From NCBI GenBank assembly GCA_903953985.1, contig CAJBLW010000059.1, positions 1 to 19,348 on the forward strand: 19,348 bases of DNA, in the 5' to 3' direction. The notes below the pieces were generated by a model. The model was not told the origin of the DNA. It saw only the letters and a program-made list of their open reading frames with translations, and did no database searches. Positions 8,056 through 14,823 of the stretch are shown here, in pieces (positions within the stretch are counted from its first letter, which is position 1; each line of letters starts with the position of its first letter). The DNA is from an uncultured Burkholderiales bacterium. GTDB taxonomy: Bacteria > Pseudomonadota > Gammaproteobacteria > Burkholderiales > Burkholderiaceae_C. The translations under genes and the position numbers were made by a program.

Positions 8056-8976
8056 TCAGGCCAAGGCCAGAGGGTTTTCCTCAAAGGATAAGGGGGCAGG
8101 CGTTGCAGCCATCGTTAACAATCGCGACTGCCCCTGACACACCAGTACCGCCGCTGCGATCAGGCCCTGCGCCTGACATTCTCGTGCGCGCTGCCACCCT
8201 GCATGAAGGGCGCGTTGAACCCACTCTACAGGCAAGCTCGGCACATCCACTGTCACTTGCAAATCACCCAGATCGGTCAGGTCACTCAGGCTGTTTGCCG
8301 ACTGACGAACGATGCCTGGATGCGCCACATTGACGGCATTGGCAATGATGCTGGCTGCCGCATCGGCCTGTGCCGCCGTGGCGGCCAGCACCGTCACGCT
8401 GTCGGCAATGCCCAAAGAAAAACTGCGCCCGCGCCAGCCACTGGTGGCCACGCCGCGCACAGGCATGGCGTGGGTCACTTCAAACGCACCATCAAGATTC
8501 AGCCCTTGCATCAACTCTTGAACTTGCAAACGCGCCAGATCGGCGTACAGGCCCACCCGCACGGACTGGTCTGGCGCCAGGTGCAAAGCAATGTCGCCCC
8601 CGTTGTTGACCCAGGCACGCGCCACGCCTGCACGGACATAACAAGCCAACAACTCTTGCGCCACACTGCCCGCCACCGCGGCCATGGGCGTGATGTAGGT
8701 CTGGTCTGCCCAAGGTGCACAGGCCTGCCACATGCGCCGCGCCACACCACCTTGCAAGGGGCAGCGCTCACCCGCTTGCACCGGCAAGCGCAACACAGGC
8801 CATTCGGCCATCAGTTCCGCCAGCAAGGGCTCAAAGCGCGTCCAGGCCTCCTCGTGAGCGAGCGCCAAGGCCGCTTCACCCTCGGGACCCCAAGGGTCGG
8901 CGCCGATCACGATGTCCATGGGACCGTGTTGGAAATGCCAGCGACTGTCGGGCAAGCGATGACGAGTAGCACTCAC
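8056..8976 (-). CDS. UPF0280 family protein, ApbE (flavin transferase) superfamily
   Basis: This 306-residue protein matches UPF0280 (COG2122), an uncharacterised branch of the ApbE superfamily. ApbE proteins attach FMN covalently to Ser/Thr of target proteins. Visible superfamily signatures are VNNGGDI (123-129) and GIADSVTVLAATAAQADAAAS (189-209, ApbE-like 'SVTV...ADA'); the classical DPRTG motif of ApbE is replaced by TSGWRGR (178-184). The start is a GTG with GAGG eight nt upstream, overlapping the stop of the reductase gene; the gap is only 10 nt. E. barkeri 6-hydroxynicotinate reductase is reported to carry a covalently bound flavin, so a role as maturase of the neighbouring reductase is attractive. 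That is inference. Confidence 0.9.
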   Translation of the reverse strand: MSATRHRLPDSRWHFQHGPMDIVIGADPWGPEGEAALALAHEEAWTRFEPLLAELMAEWPVLRLPVQAGERCPLQGGVARRMWQACAPWADQTYITPMAAVAGSVAQELLACYVRAGVARAWVNNGGDIALHLAPDQSVRVGLYADLARLQVQELMQGLNLDGAFEVTHAMPVRGVATSGWRGRSFSLGIADSVTVLAATAAQADAAASIIANAVNVAHPGIVRQSANSLSDLTDLGDLQVTVDVPSLPVEWVQRALHAGWQRARECQAQGLIAAAVLVCQGQSRLLTMAATPAPLSFEENPLALA

Positions 8977-8984
8977 GCGCGGTA

Positions 8985-8988
8985 CCTC
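8985..8988 (-). promoter_or_regulatory. Shine-Dalgarno deciding the GTG start of the UPF0280 gene
   Basis: GAGG lies 8 nt before the GTG at 8976 and overlaps the TGA stop of the reductase gene (8987-8989). It supports a GTG start and translational coupling to the reductase. Confidence 0.6.
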
Positions 8989-10582
8989 ATCCGAGCATCG
9001 GGTCTTGCCCGAGCGGCCAGGGGTTGGATTGCGGTTGGGCCTGCCATGACAGGGCCGTTGGGGCGCCGTCGCTGTGCCAGGACCCCTGCTTCAAGACTTC
9101 CTGGAGCGACCGCACGTACGCCATGTGCCCACCCAAAGCTTGGTAGTCCGACAGCCGCATGCTGAATTCAATCGGGGCAATGATGGCGGGCGTGGGCACC
9201 GTTCCGAAACTGTGGTCTGGCATGCGCAGCACATCCGACATCACCGTGATGCCACCGCCAGGCCAGACAAAGGCGGGCGCACCGCCACAGGTCACATTGA
9301 CCAATGCCTGCTTGATGGCGCGGGTGAGCAAGACCGGGTTTTCGGTAACGCCGGCCCGCAAACTGCCGCCTGCACCTGCCAGAAACATCACGCTGCACAG
9401 CGAGGGCTCACAGTTCTCGCCAATGCGTTCCACGATGTCCCGCACCGCCGCAGGCATGTCTTGCCGCACGGCCTGCAATTGCGCGTTGAGCACATACCAA
9501 GCCGCATGCTCACCCGTGGTTGAGGTCATGAGCATTCGCAAGCCCGGCCAGGCCACCTTCGGGTCCCAGCCTTCGATGATGGACAAGGGGTCTGCAATGT
9601 CGGTGCCGCCCCAACCATTGCCCGGATTGGCCACCTGAAAATACCTACCCGGCGTCGATTTTCGCCCCCGCATCTCAAGGCCAGAAGGCTTCATGTCCAG
9701 GCAGCGCCCCGCCTGGTGCTCGGTCAGGACGCCGGTGATGTGGTCGTCCAGCACCACCACCTCGTCGGCCAGTCCCAAAAATTGCTTGGCAAATATGCCC
9801 ACCACGGCCGAGCCACAGCCCACGCGCATGCGCTGCTCCACCACGCCGTTGACAATCGGTGCTTGCCCAGCCTGGATCACCAGCTGCGCGCCGCCATCAA
9901 TGGTCAACTCCACCGCTTGTTTGTTGCCCAAAGCCTGCATCATGTCTACCGTGACGCGGCCCTCTTTTTTGCTGCCACCGGTCAGGTGGTGCACCCCACC
10001 GAGCGACAGCATTTGCGAGCCATATTCGGCGGTGGTGACATGCCCTACCACCTCGCCTTTCATGCGCACATTGGCTTGCTCTGCACCCAAAAAGCGATCG
10101 GTGTCGATCTTCACCTTGAAACTGCAGTAGCTGAAAATGCCTTCGGTGACCACGGTCACCATGTCCACACCCTCGACCTGTGAAGACACGATGAAAGGCG
10201 CCGGCTTGTAATCGGGGTAGGTGGTCGACGAGCCAACGCCCGTCACAAACACTTGATCGGTATGCAGCAAGTCGCCATTCCATGACGCCAATCCTTCATC
10301 GGATGCACCCAAGGCGAATGGCACCAACACCGGCTCATCTTTCTCGAGCGTGCGGCGCAAAAAAACCACCGGGTCCACACGCACCAGCAAACCATCTCGG
10401 TTGGCATAACGGTCACAAGCCCCGAGCCGACCCTCAGAAATTTGGCATAGGACGGGGCAGGCATTGCACTCGATCTTGGCACCGCTCATGCGCTCATTGC
10501 GCGGCTTGGCACGCTCTGGCACCTGCTGCGTCGCAGGCGTCTCCATGCCGGGAAGTCCATCGGTTTTTGAGTGTTCGGTCAT
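8987..10582 (-). CDS. 6-hydroxynicotinate reductase-like flavo-iron-sulfur protein
   Basis: By similarity this protein would reduce 6-hydroxynicotinate (or a related oxo-pyridine) to the 1,4,5,6-tetrahydro-6-oxo product, removing aromaticity. It has 531 residues from the start chosen. An N-terminal cluster motif C39-x2-C42-x3-C46-x9-C56 (IECNACPVLCQISEG) can bind a [4Fe-4S] cluster; six more cysteines lie downstream (YCSF, VGCGS, GRCLD, NCEPSLC, VTCGG). The characterised E. barkeri enzyme has covalent flavin, one [2Fe-2S] and two [4Fe-4S]. The frame is open to an ATG at 10669, but that start would place an operator-like dyad (10640-10655) inside the gene, and residues before MTEHSK look non-coding. 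I therefore prefer ATG 10582; ATG 10489 is also possible, and none has a strong Shine-Dalgarno. It is the first gene of the minus operon, divergent from the ferredoxin reductase gene. Confidence 0.82.
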   Translation of the reverse strand: MTEHSKTDGLPGMETPATQQVPERAKPRNERMSGAKIECNACPVLCQISEGRLGACDRYANRDGLLVRVDPVVFLRRTLEKDEPVLVPFALGASDEGLASWNGDLLHTDQVFVTGVGSSTTYPDYKPAPFIVSSQVEGVDMVTVVTEGIFSYCSFKVKIDTDRFLGAEQANVRMKGEVVGHVTTAEYGSQMLSLGGVHHLTGGSKKEGRVTVDMMQALGNKQAVELTIDGGAQLVIQAGQAPIVNGVVEQRMRVGCGSAVVGIFAKQFLGLADEVVVLDDHITGVLTEHQAGRCLDMKPSGLEMRGRKSTPGRYFQVANPGNGWGGTDIADPLSIIEGWDPKVAWPGLRMLMTSTTGEHAAWYVLNAQLQAVRQDMPAAVRDIVERIGENCEPSLCSVMFLAGAGGSLRAGVTENPVLLTRAIKQALVNVTCGGAPAFVWPGGGITVMSDVLRMPDHSFGTVPTPAIIAPIEFSMRLSDYQALGGHMAYVRSLQEVLKQGSWHSDGAPTALSWQAQPQSNPWPLGQDPMLG

Positions 10583-10639
10583 CTCGGTTTTTGCTTGGCA
10601 ATAAGCTGAAGTGCGCACTTGCACGACGGATCTATTCTG

Positions 10640-10655
10640 TGTAGCATTCACAACA
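10640..10655. promoter_or_regulatory. Candidate operator site 1, TGTAG-CATTCA-CAACA
   Basis: This 16-bp imperfect dyad has outer half-sites TGTAG and CAACA and a six-base core CATTCA. Site 2 has the same core and the same half-site pattern (TGTWG-N6-CWACA) exactly 22 bp away, about two helical turns. A TetR-family gene lies in the divergent transcript, which makes it the likely binder. This is inference. Confidence 0.55.
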
Positions 10656-10661
10656 CCTAAA

Positions 10662-10677
10662 TGTTGCATTCACTACA
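10662..10677. promoter_or_regulatory. Candidate operator site 2, TGTTG-CATTCA-CTACA
   Basis: This is the second copy of the TGTWG-N6-CWACA pattern, 22 bp from site 1 with an identical CATTCA core. Its last bases overlap the 20-bp dyad at 10673-10692. Spacing on one DNA face suggests cooperative binding of two regulator dimers. Confidence 0.55.
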
Positions 10678-10692
10678 TTAAATCCAATGTAG
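10673..10692. promoter_or_regulatory. Perfect 20-bp dyad CTACATT-N6-AATGTAG
   Basis: Seven-base arms are perfect inverted repeats around a six-base spacer (AAATCC). The arms contain the same CTACA/TGTAG words as sites 1 and 2 but in the opposite arrangement. It could be a further regulator site or part of the promoter for either direction. Confidence 0.45.
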
Positions 10693-10789
10693 CGCATCCT
10701 GTTTTGCTGTGCAACAGTGTTTTCCCCAAGCTTTTGCGCACTGCCCTAAAAAGGGTTTTTTGCTTTGTTCAACCTGACCTTGATCGACC

Positions 10790-11563
10790 ATGAGCGCCTT
10801 TCTTGAAGAACGTGTCTTGAGCGTGCACCACTGGACAGACCGCCTGTTCACCTTCACCACCACACGTGATCCATCGCTGCGTTTTTCCAATGGCCACTTC
10901 ACCATGATTGGCCTGCGCTTGAACGGCAAACCGCTGCTTCGGGCTTACAGCATCGCCAGCCCCAACTACGAAGAGCATCTGGAATTTTTGAGCATCAAGG
11001 TCGAGGAAGGCCCCTTGACTTCCCACCTGCAGCACATCCAGGTGGGTGACACCATCATCGTCGGTAAAAAGCCCACCGGCACCTTGCTGATCGACTACCT
11101 GACTCCGGCCAAACGCTTGTACCTGCTGTCCACCGGCACGGGCTTGGCGCCGTTTCTGAGCATCATCCGCGACCCCGAGACCTATGAAAAATTTGAAACC
11201 GTGGTGGTGGTGCATGGGGTGCGTCAGGTGGATGAGTTGGCCTACCACGACCTGATCGTCGATCACTTGCCGCAACACGAATTTCTGGGCGACATGATCG
11301 GGCAGCAACTGCGCTACTACCCGACAGTCACGCGCGAGACTTACCGCAACATGGGCCGTGTGACGTCGCTGATTGAAAATGGCAAACTGTTCAATGATTT
11401 GGGCTTGCCGACCTTGAATCAAGCCCAAGACCGGGTGATGTTGTGCGGCAGCCCGGGCATGCTCAACGACCTCAAGCACATGCTGGAGACACAGGGCTTT
11501 GTGGAGGGCAACACCAGCATTCCTGGTGACTTTGTGATTGAACGGGCATTTGTCGAGAAATAA
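10790..11563 (+). CDS. fpr: Ferredoxin-NADP reductase (bacterial Fpr type)
   Basis: This FAD enzyme exchanges electrons between NADPH and ferredoxin or flavodoxin. It is 257 residues long, normal for bacterial Fpr. The FAD-binding motif RAYSIASP (51-58) and the following FLSIKVEEGPLTS segment are present, then the nucleotide-binding GTGLAPF (116-122), the CGSPGML motif, and a C-terminus ending VIERAFVEK as in subclass I bacterial Fpr proteins. It is transcribed away from the 6-hydroxynicotinate-reductase-like gene and six nt before tetR. The E. barkeri reductase is reported to use reduced ferredoxin, so this Fpr may recharge the ferredoxin for it. A housekeeping or oxidative-stress Fpr is the alternative. 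No ferredoxin gene lies in the window. Confidence 0.93.
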   Translation: MSAFLEERVLSVHHWTDRLFTFTTTRDPSLRFSNGHFTMIGLRLNGKPLLRAYSIASPNYEEHLEFLSIKVEEGPLTSHLQHIQVGDTIIVGKKPTGTLLIDYLTPAKRLYLLSTGTGLAPFLSIIRDPETYEKFETVVVVHGVRQVDELAYHDLIVDHLPQHEFLGDMIGQQLRYYPTVTRETYRNMGRVTSLIENGKLFNDLGLPTLNQAQDRVMLCGSPGMLNDLKHMLETQGFVEGNTSIPGDFVIERAFVEK

Positions 11564-11569
11564 ACACAC

Positions 11570-12271
11570 ATGGTGACTGCAGCACGCCAACCCAAGCCCA
11601 GCCTGGCCAAGACGAGTGCCAAGCGCGTGGTCGGGGTGCGCGAACACAATGCGCAACAAACACGCGAAAGCATTTTGCGCGCCGCCATCAAGGTGTTTGC
11701 GCAGCACGGTTATGAAGGCGGCAGTGTCGAAAAAATTTCTCGGCAAGCCATGTCCTATGACCGCATGATTTACTACTACTTCGGCAGCAAGGAAGGCTTG
11801 TTCATCGAAGTGCTGGAGACGATTTACCGCCGCATGAACGACGCCGAGGCGCAATTGGCCATCGATGTGAGCACGCCGCTTCTTGCCTTGGAGCAAGTGG
11901 TTCATTTTGTGCTGGACTACTACCGCCACCATCCGGAATTCGTGACCCTGCTCAACACTGAAAACTTGCACAAAGGCAAGCACATCGTGAAATCGTTGCG
12001 TGCGCGCGAATTTTCATCGCCCGCCATCGCCGTGATCCATGACATCTTGCGTGCAGGCGTATCGCAGGGACTGTTTCGCGCCGACGTATCGGCCCGCGAC
12101 GTTTACCTGCTGATCGCGGCCACCGGCTATTTCTACATGTCCAACCGGTACACGCTGTCGGCCTTTTTGGGGGAAAACATCGACGCCCCGCAGGCCGTGG
12201 CGCAGTGGAAATCTTTCGTCATTGACACCGTGTTCCGCGTGGTCAATGTCCCCCTTCCATCCCATCACTGA
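11570..12271 (+). CDS. TetR/AcrR family transcriptional regulator
   Basis: This 233-residue DNA-binding protein has the classic TetR N-terminal helix-turn-helix domain at about residues 30-75 (TRESILRAAIKVFAQHGYEG, then YYYFGSKEGLF), preceded by about 28 basic residues, and a C-terminal helical ligand-binding domain (VVHFVLDYYRHHPEFV onward). It lies 6 nt after fpr and 10 nt before the enamidase gene, so the three are one transcript. The likely target is the divergent region with the TGTWG-N6-CWACA sites; as a typical TetR it would repress until a pathway compound binds. Ligand and sites are inferred. No good Shine-Dalgarno precedes ATG 11570. Confidence 0.92.
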   Translation: MVTAARQPKPSLAKTSAKRVVGVREHNAQQTRESILRAAIKVFAQHGYEGGSVEKISRQAMSYDRMIYYYFGSKEGLFIEVLETIYRRMNDAEAQLAIDVSTPLLALEQVVHFVLDYYRHHPEFVTLLNTENLHKGKHIVKSLRAREFSSPAIAVIHDILRAGVSQGLFRADVSARDVYLLIAATGYFYMSNRYTLSAFLGENIDAPQAVAQWKSFVIDTVFRVVNVPLPSHH

Positions 12272-12275
12272 GGAG
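12270..12275 (+). promoter_or_regulatory. Shine-Dalgarno fixing the enamidase start
   Basis: GAGGAG overlaps the TGA stop of tetR (12269-12271) and lies 6 nt before ATG 12282. The longer frame from 12222 runs inside tetR, so this site supports the downstream start and translational coupling. Confidence 0.7.
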
Positions 12276-12281
12276 CCCCCC

Positions 12282-13478
12282 ATGGCAGACATCAACACCA
12301 CCGGCGCATCCGGCAAAGTCGTGATCACGAACATTGGCTTGCTGCTCTCGGGCGACCTGGATCAGCCCATTGTGCAGGCGGACACCCTCGTGGTGCATGA
12401 CGGACTGATCACCGCAATAGGCCGCGAAAAAGATTGCGATCTGGAAGGCGCCCAAACCGTGATCGACGCACGGCAAACCTGTGTCTGCCCGGGTTTGATC
12501 GACAGCCATGTGCACCCGGTGTTTGGCGACTGGACGCCGCGCCAAAACCAGATCGGCTGGATAGATTCGACCATGAACGGTGGGGTGACCACGATGGTCT
12601 CGGCCGGTGAAGTGCATTTGCCCGGCCGCCCCAAAGACATCGTCGGCCTCAAAGCCCTTGCCATCACGGCGCAACGCGCTTTTGACAACTTCCGACCCGG
12701 CGGCGTGAAGGTGATCGCGGGCGCGCCCATCATCGAAAAAGGCATGACCGAGCAAGACTTCAAGGACTTGGCCGATGCGGGCGTCACACTGCTGGGGGAA
12801 GTTGGCTTGGGCTCCGTCAAGGCCGGGTACGAGGCCCAGCAAATGGTGGCCTGGGCCCGCAAGCACGGCATCCAAAGCACGATCCACACCGGCGGCCCCT
12901 CGATTCCGGGCTCGGGCATGATCGACAAGGATGTGGTGCTTGAAGCCGATGCCGACGTCATTGGGCACATCAACGGCGGGCACACCTCGTTGCCCGAAGC
13001 GCATGTCTGTGAGTTGTGCGAAAAATCCTCACGCGCCATCGAGATCGTGCACAACGGCAATGAGCGCGTGGCCATCGCAGCGGCACGAGCGGCACTTGAA
13101 CTCAAGTGCCCGCACCGCATCATTTTGGGCACCGATGGCCCTGCAGGCTCTGGCGTGCAACCGCTGGGCATGCTGCGCATGGTGGCGCTGCTGTCCAGCC
13201 TGGCCAACATCCCCGCCGAGCTGGTGTTTTGCTTTGCAACCGGCAACACGGCCCGTATCCGCAACCTCAACTGCGGGCTGATTGAAGTCGGGCGGGCAGC
13301 CGATTTTGTTTTCATGGACCGGGCTCAGCACACGGCAGGCAAAACCCTGCTGGAGAGTGTTCAGTTGGGTGACATCCCCGGCATTGGCATGGTCATGATC
13401 GACGGCATCGTGCGTTGCGGCCGCAGCCGCAACACGCCCCCTGCCACCGAAATCCCAGTGGTGCTGGGCGGCCACTGA
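12282..13478 (+). CDS. Enamidase-like amidohydrolase
   Basis: By similarity this enzyme opens 1,4,5,6-tetrahydro-6-oxonicotinate to 2-formylglutarate and ammonia. It is a 398-residue amidohydrolase-superfamily protein with an N-terminal beta-sandwich (DTLVVHDGLITAIG), then metal ligands H76 and H78 (DSHVHP), E173 (LGEVGLGSVK), H202 (IHTGG), H229 (GHINGG) and D285 (GTDGPAGSG), consistent with a binuclear site; the E. barkeri enzyme has Fe and Zn. The C-terminus returns to the sandwich (GRAADFVFMD, VMIDGIVRCG). It follows tetR by 10 nt. Linkage to the 6-hydroxynicotinate-reductase-like gene across the divergent promoter strongly supports an enamidase role, because the reductase product is the enamidase substrate. 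Other cyclic amides remain possible. Confidence 0.85.
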   Translation: MADINTTGASGKVVITNIGLLLSGDLDQPIVQADTLVVHDGLITAIGREKDCDLEGAQTVIDARQTCVCPGLIDSHVHPVFGDWTPRQNQIGWIDSTMNGGVTTMVSAGEVHLPGRPKDIVGLKALAITAQRAFDNFRPGGVKVIAGAPIIEKGMTEQDFKDLADAGVTLLGEVGLGSVKAGYEAQQMVAWARKHGIQSTIHTGGPSIPGSGMIDKDVVLEADADVIGHINGGHTSLPEAHVCELCEKSSRAIEIVHNGNERVAIAAARAALELKCPHRIILGTDGPAGSGVQPLGMLRMVALLSSLANIPAELVFCFATGNTARIRNLNCGLIEVGRAADFVFMDRAQHTAGKTLLESVQLGDIPGIGMVMIDGIVRCGRSRNTPPATEIPVVLGGH

Positions 13479-13607
13479 AGCCGCTGCCCGCTGCGCTGGC
13501 AGCTGCCGTCCAAGCTCGCCCATCGCCCTGCCCCAACGCTGCCCCGGTGACAGCTGGGGAAGTCATGCGCCGCTTAAACTGGGTTTTTCAATGAACCCAC
13601 CAGCCCC
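13479..13607. other. Intergenic gap between the enamidase and asparaginase genes
   Basis: These 129 nt hold a six-base inverted repeat GCTGCC...GGCAGC (13483-13503) without a following T-run. No convincing promoter or terminator is visible, so it is uncertain whether the asparaginase gene is co-transcribed with the enamidase. Confidence 0.4.
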
Positions 13608-14615
13608 ATGAACTTTGCACCGCTGATTGAACTGACCCGCAATGGCATCCAGGAATGCGTGCACATGGGCGCACTGGCCGTGACCGACACCGAGGGCCGC
13701 GTGCTGGCGCAAGTGGGCAACCCGCACTGGCTGTGCTTCACCCGCTCGACCCTCAAGGCCATGCAGGCGCTGCCGCTGGTGCAGTCGGGCGGCGTGGCAC
13801 ATTTTGGTTTCACCCCCACCGAACTCGCCATGATGTGCGCCAGCCACAACGGCGAAGAGATGCATGTTGAGCAGGTGTCGTCCATCTTGCGCAAAAGCGG
13901 CACGACCACGCGGCAGATGCGCTGTGGCTGCCATGTGCCTTACCGCTTCACGTTTTTTGAGCGCCCCATGCCCGAAGGCTTTGCTTACGATGAGCGGCAC
14001 CACAACTGCAGCGGCAAGCACAGCGGTTTTTTGGCCTATTGCGTGCAGCACGGCCTGCCCACCGACAGTTACACCGAAGTCGACCATCCTTTGCAACAAC
14101 AAGTGCGCCAAGCCGTGGCGCACTTGGCCGGGTTGAGCGAAGAAGAACTGGCGCTGGGCATTGACGGTTGCTCGGCACCCAACTACGCGATGCCCTTGTC
14201 ACGCCTGGCCCGCAGCTATGCCAGGCTGGCCCAGCCTGAGTCGGACGGCCTTTATGGCGAGAGTCTGGAACAACTGGGCCAAGCCATGACTGCCCACCCC
14301 GAATTGGTCTCGGGCACCGGACGCAACGACGCTGACTTCATGCGCGCGGGTCGGGGCGACTGGGTGACCAAAGTGGGGGCCGATGGGGTGCAGGTGGTGG
14401 CCAGCCGAGCGCGGGGTCAGGCCCTGGCCATCAAGATCATGGACGGCAATAAGGCCGCGCTTTTTGCGGCCACCGTGGAGGCGCTGGACCAACTGGGTTG
14501 GCTCGACGATGCGCAACGCACCGCACTGGACCCCTGGCGTGCACAGGTGCTGCTGAATGTGGCGGGGGTGCCGGTGGGCGAGCGGCGCAGCGTGTTTCAG
14601 CTGCAGTATTCGTAG
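13608..14615 (+). CDS. L-asparaginase, zinc-dependent Rhizobium etli (AsnA-II, PF06089) type
   Basis: This cytoplasmic enzyme hydrolyses L-asparagine to aspartate and ammonia and belongs to the thermolabile rhizobial-type (class 3) family, unrelated to E. coli AnsA/AnsB. It has 335 residues. Key family residues are conserved with an offset of one from R. etli ReAV numbering as I recall it: the Ser-Lys pair S47/K50 (RSTLKA), S79 (CASHNG), and zinc ligands C134, K137 (NCSGKHSG) and C188 (GIDGCSAP). ATG 13608 has no clear Shine-Dalgarno; an ATG at 13591 reads only six codons. The 129-nt gap leaves its link to the enamidase uncertain. It could simply be a housekeeping gene, or act on a pathway amide, which is speculative. 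Confidence 0.9.
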   Translation: MNFAPLIELTRNGIQECVHMGALAVTDTEGRVLAQVGNPHWLCFTRSTLKAMQALPLVQSGGVAHFGFTPTELAMMCASHNGEEMHVEQVSSILRKSGTTTRQMRCGCHVPYRFTFFERPMPEGFAYDERHHNCSGKHSGFLAYCVQHGLPTDSYTEVDHPLQQQVRQAVAHLAGLSEEELALGIDGCSAPNYAMPLSRLARSYARLAQPESDGLYGESLEQLGQAMTAHPELVSGTGRNDADFMRAGRGDWVTKVGADGVQVVASRARGQALAIKIMDGNKAALFAATVEALDQLGWLDDAQRTALDPWRAQVLLNVAGVPVGERRSVFQLQYS

Positions 14616-14627
14616 CAGCGCCGCCCC

Positions 14628-14779
14628 ATAGACACGGCCCAATGAAGTGGATATGTCAACGCAGAATCTGATTTGTTTATCCCGGGCGAAGACCTGGTCT
14701 TTGTCATCCCTAGCAAAGCCCGGAATGACAAAAGTTACAGACTCATCAAGATACTTTTAAACTTGAATGGGCTGGATTC
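14628..14779. repeat. Dispersed palindromic repeat, copy A (shortened)
   Basis: This copy aligns by eye with the gap at 16539-16771. Shared blocks are CATAGACACGGCCC / TATAGATCCGGCCC, ATATGTCAACGCAG / ACATGTCAGTGCAG, TATCCCGGGCGAAG / CATCCCGGGCGAAG, and at the far end AAAGTTACAGA / AAAGTTTCAGA followed by ACTTTTAAACTT / GCTTTCAAACTT. Copy A lacks roughly 80 nt of the middle. A hairpin GTCATCCC...GGAATGAC (14703-14729) is retained. It lies between convergent genes and may end transcription from both sides. Confidence 0.7.
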
Positions 14780-14823
14780 ATGGGCGCAATGGGTGGTGGT
14801 TTGTGAGGAGGTTTCAGGCGACA

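Larger units (their letters stand above)
10583..10789. promoter_or_regulatory. Divergent control region between the reductase operon and the fpr-tetR-enamidase genes
   Basis: This 207-bp non-coding stretch is AT-rich relative to its surroundings between about 10625 and 10770, as expected for promoters firing both ways. It holds the dyad sites listed separately. No promoter hexamer pair is clear enough to call. A weak hairpin CCCT-AAAA-AGGG followed by six T (10744-10761) lies 28 nt before the ferredoxin reductase start. No clear Shine-Dalgarno precedes ATG 10790. Confidence 0.65.

Noticed and set aside
1..10582. A new defence or toxin-antitoxin system
   Set aside because: Every gene in the operon is explained by metabolism, transport or cofactor maturation; no nuclease, toxin or defence domain was recognised.
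10744..10761. CCCT-AAAA-AGGG hairpin plus six T before fpr, as a transcription attenuator
   Set aside because: The stem is only four base pairs and no alternative structure is evident, so it is too weak to call as a terminator.
12222..12281. Longer enamidase start at 12222
   Set aside because: It would overlap the tetR gene by 50 nt; GAGGAG six nt before ATG 12282 decides the start.
13483..13503. GCTGCC...GGCAGC repeat after the enamidase gene, as a terminator
   Set aside because: The stem is short, the loop is GC-rich and no T-run follows.
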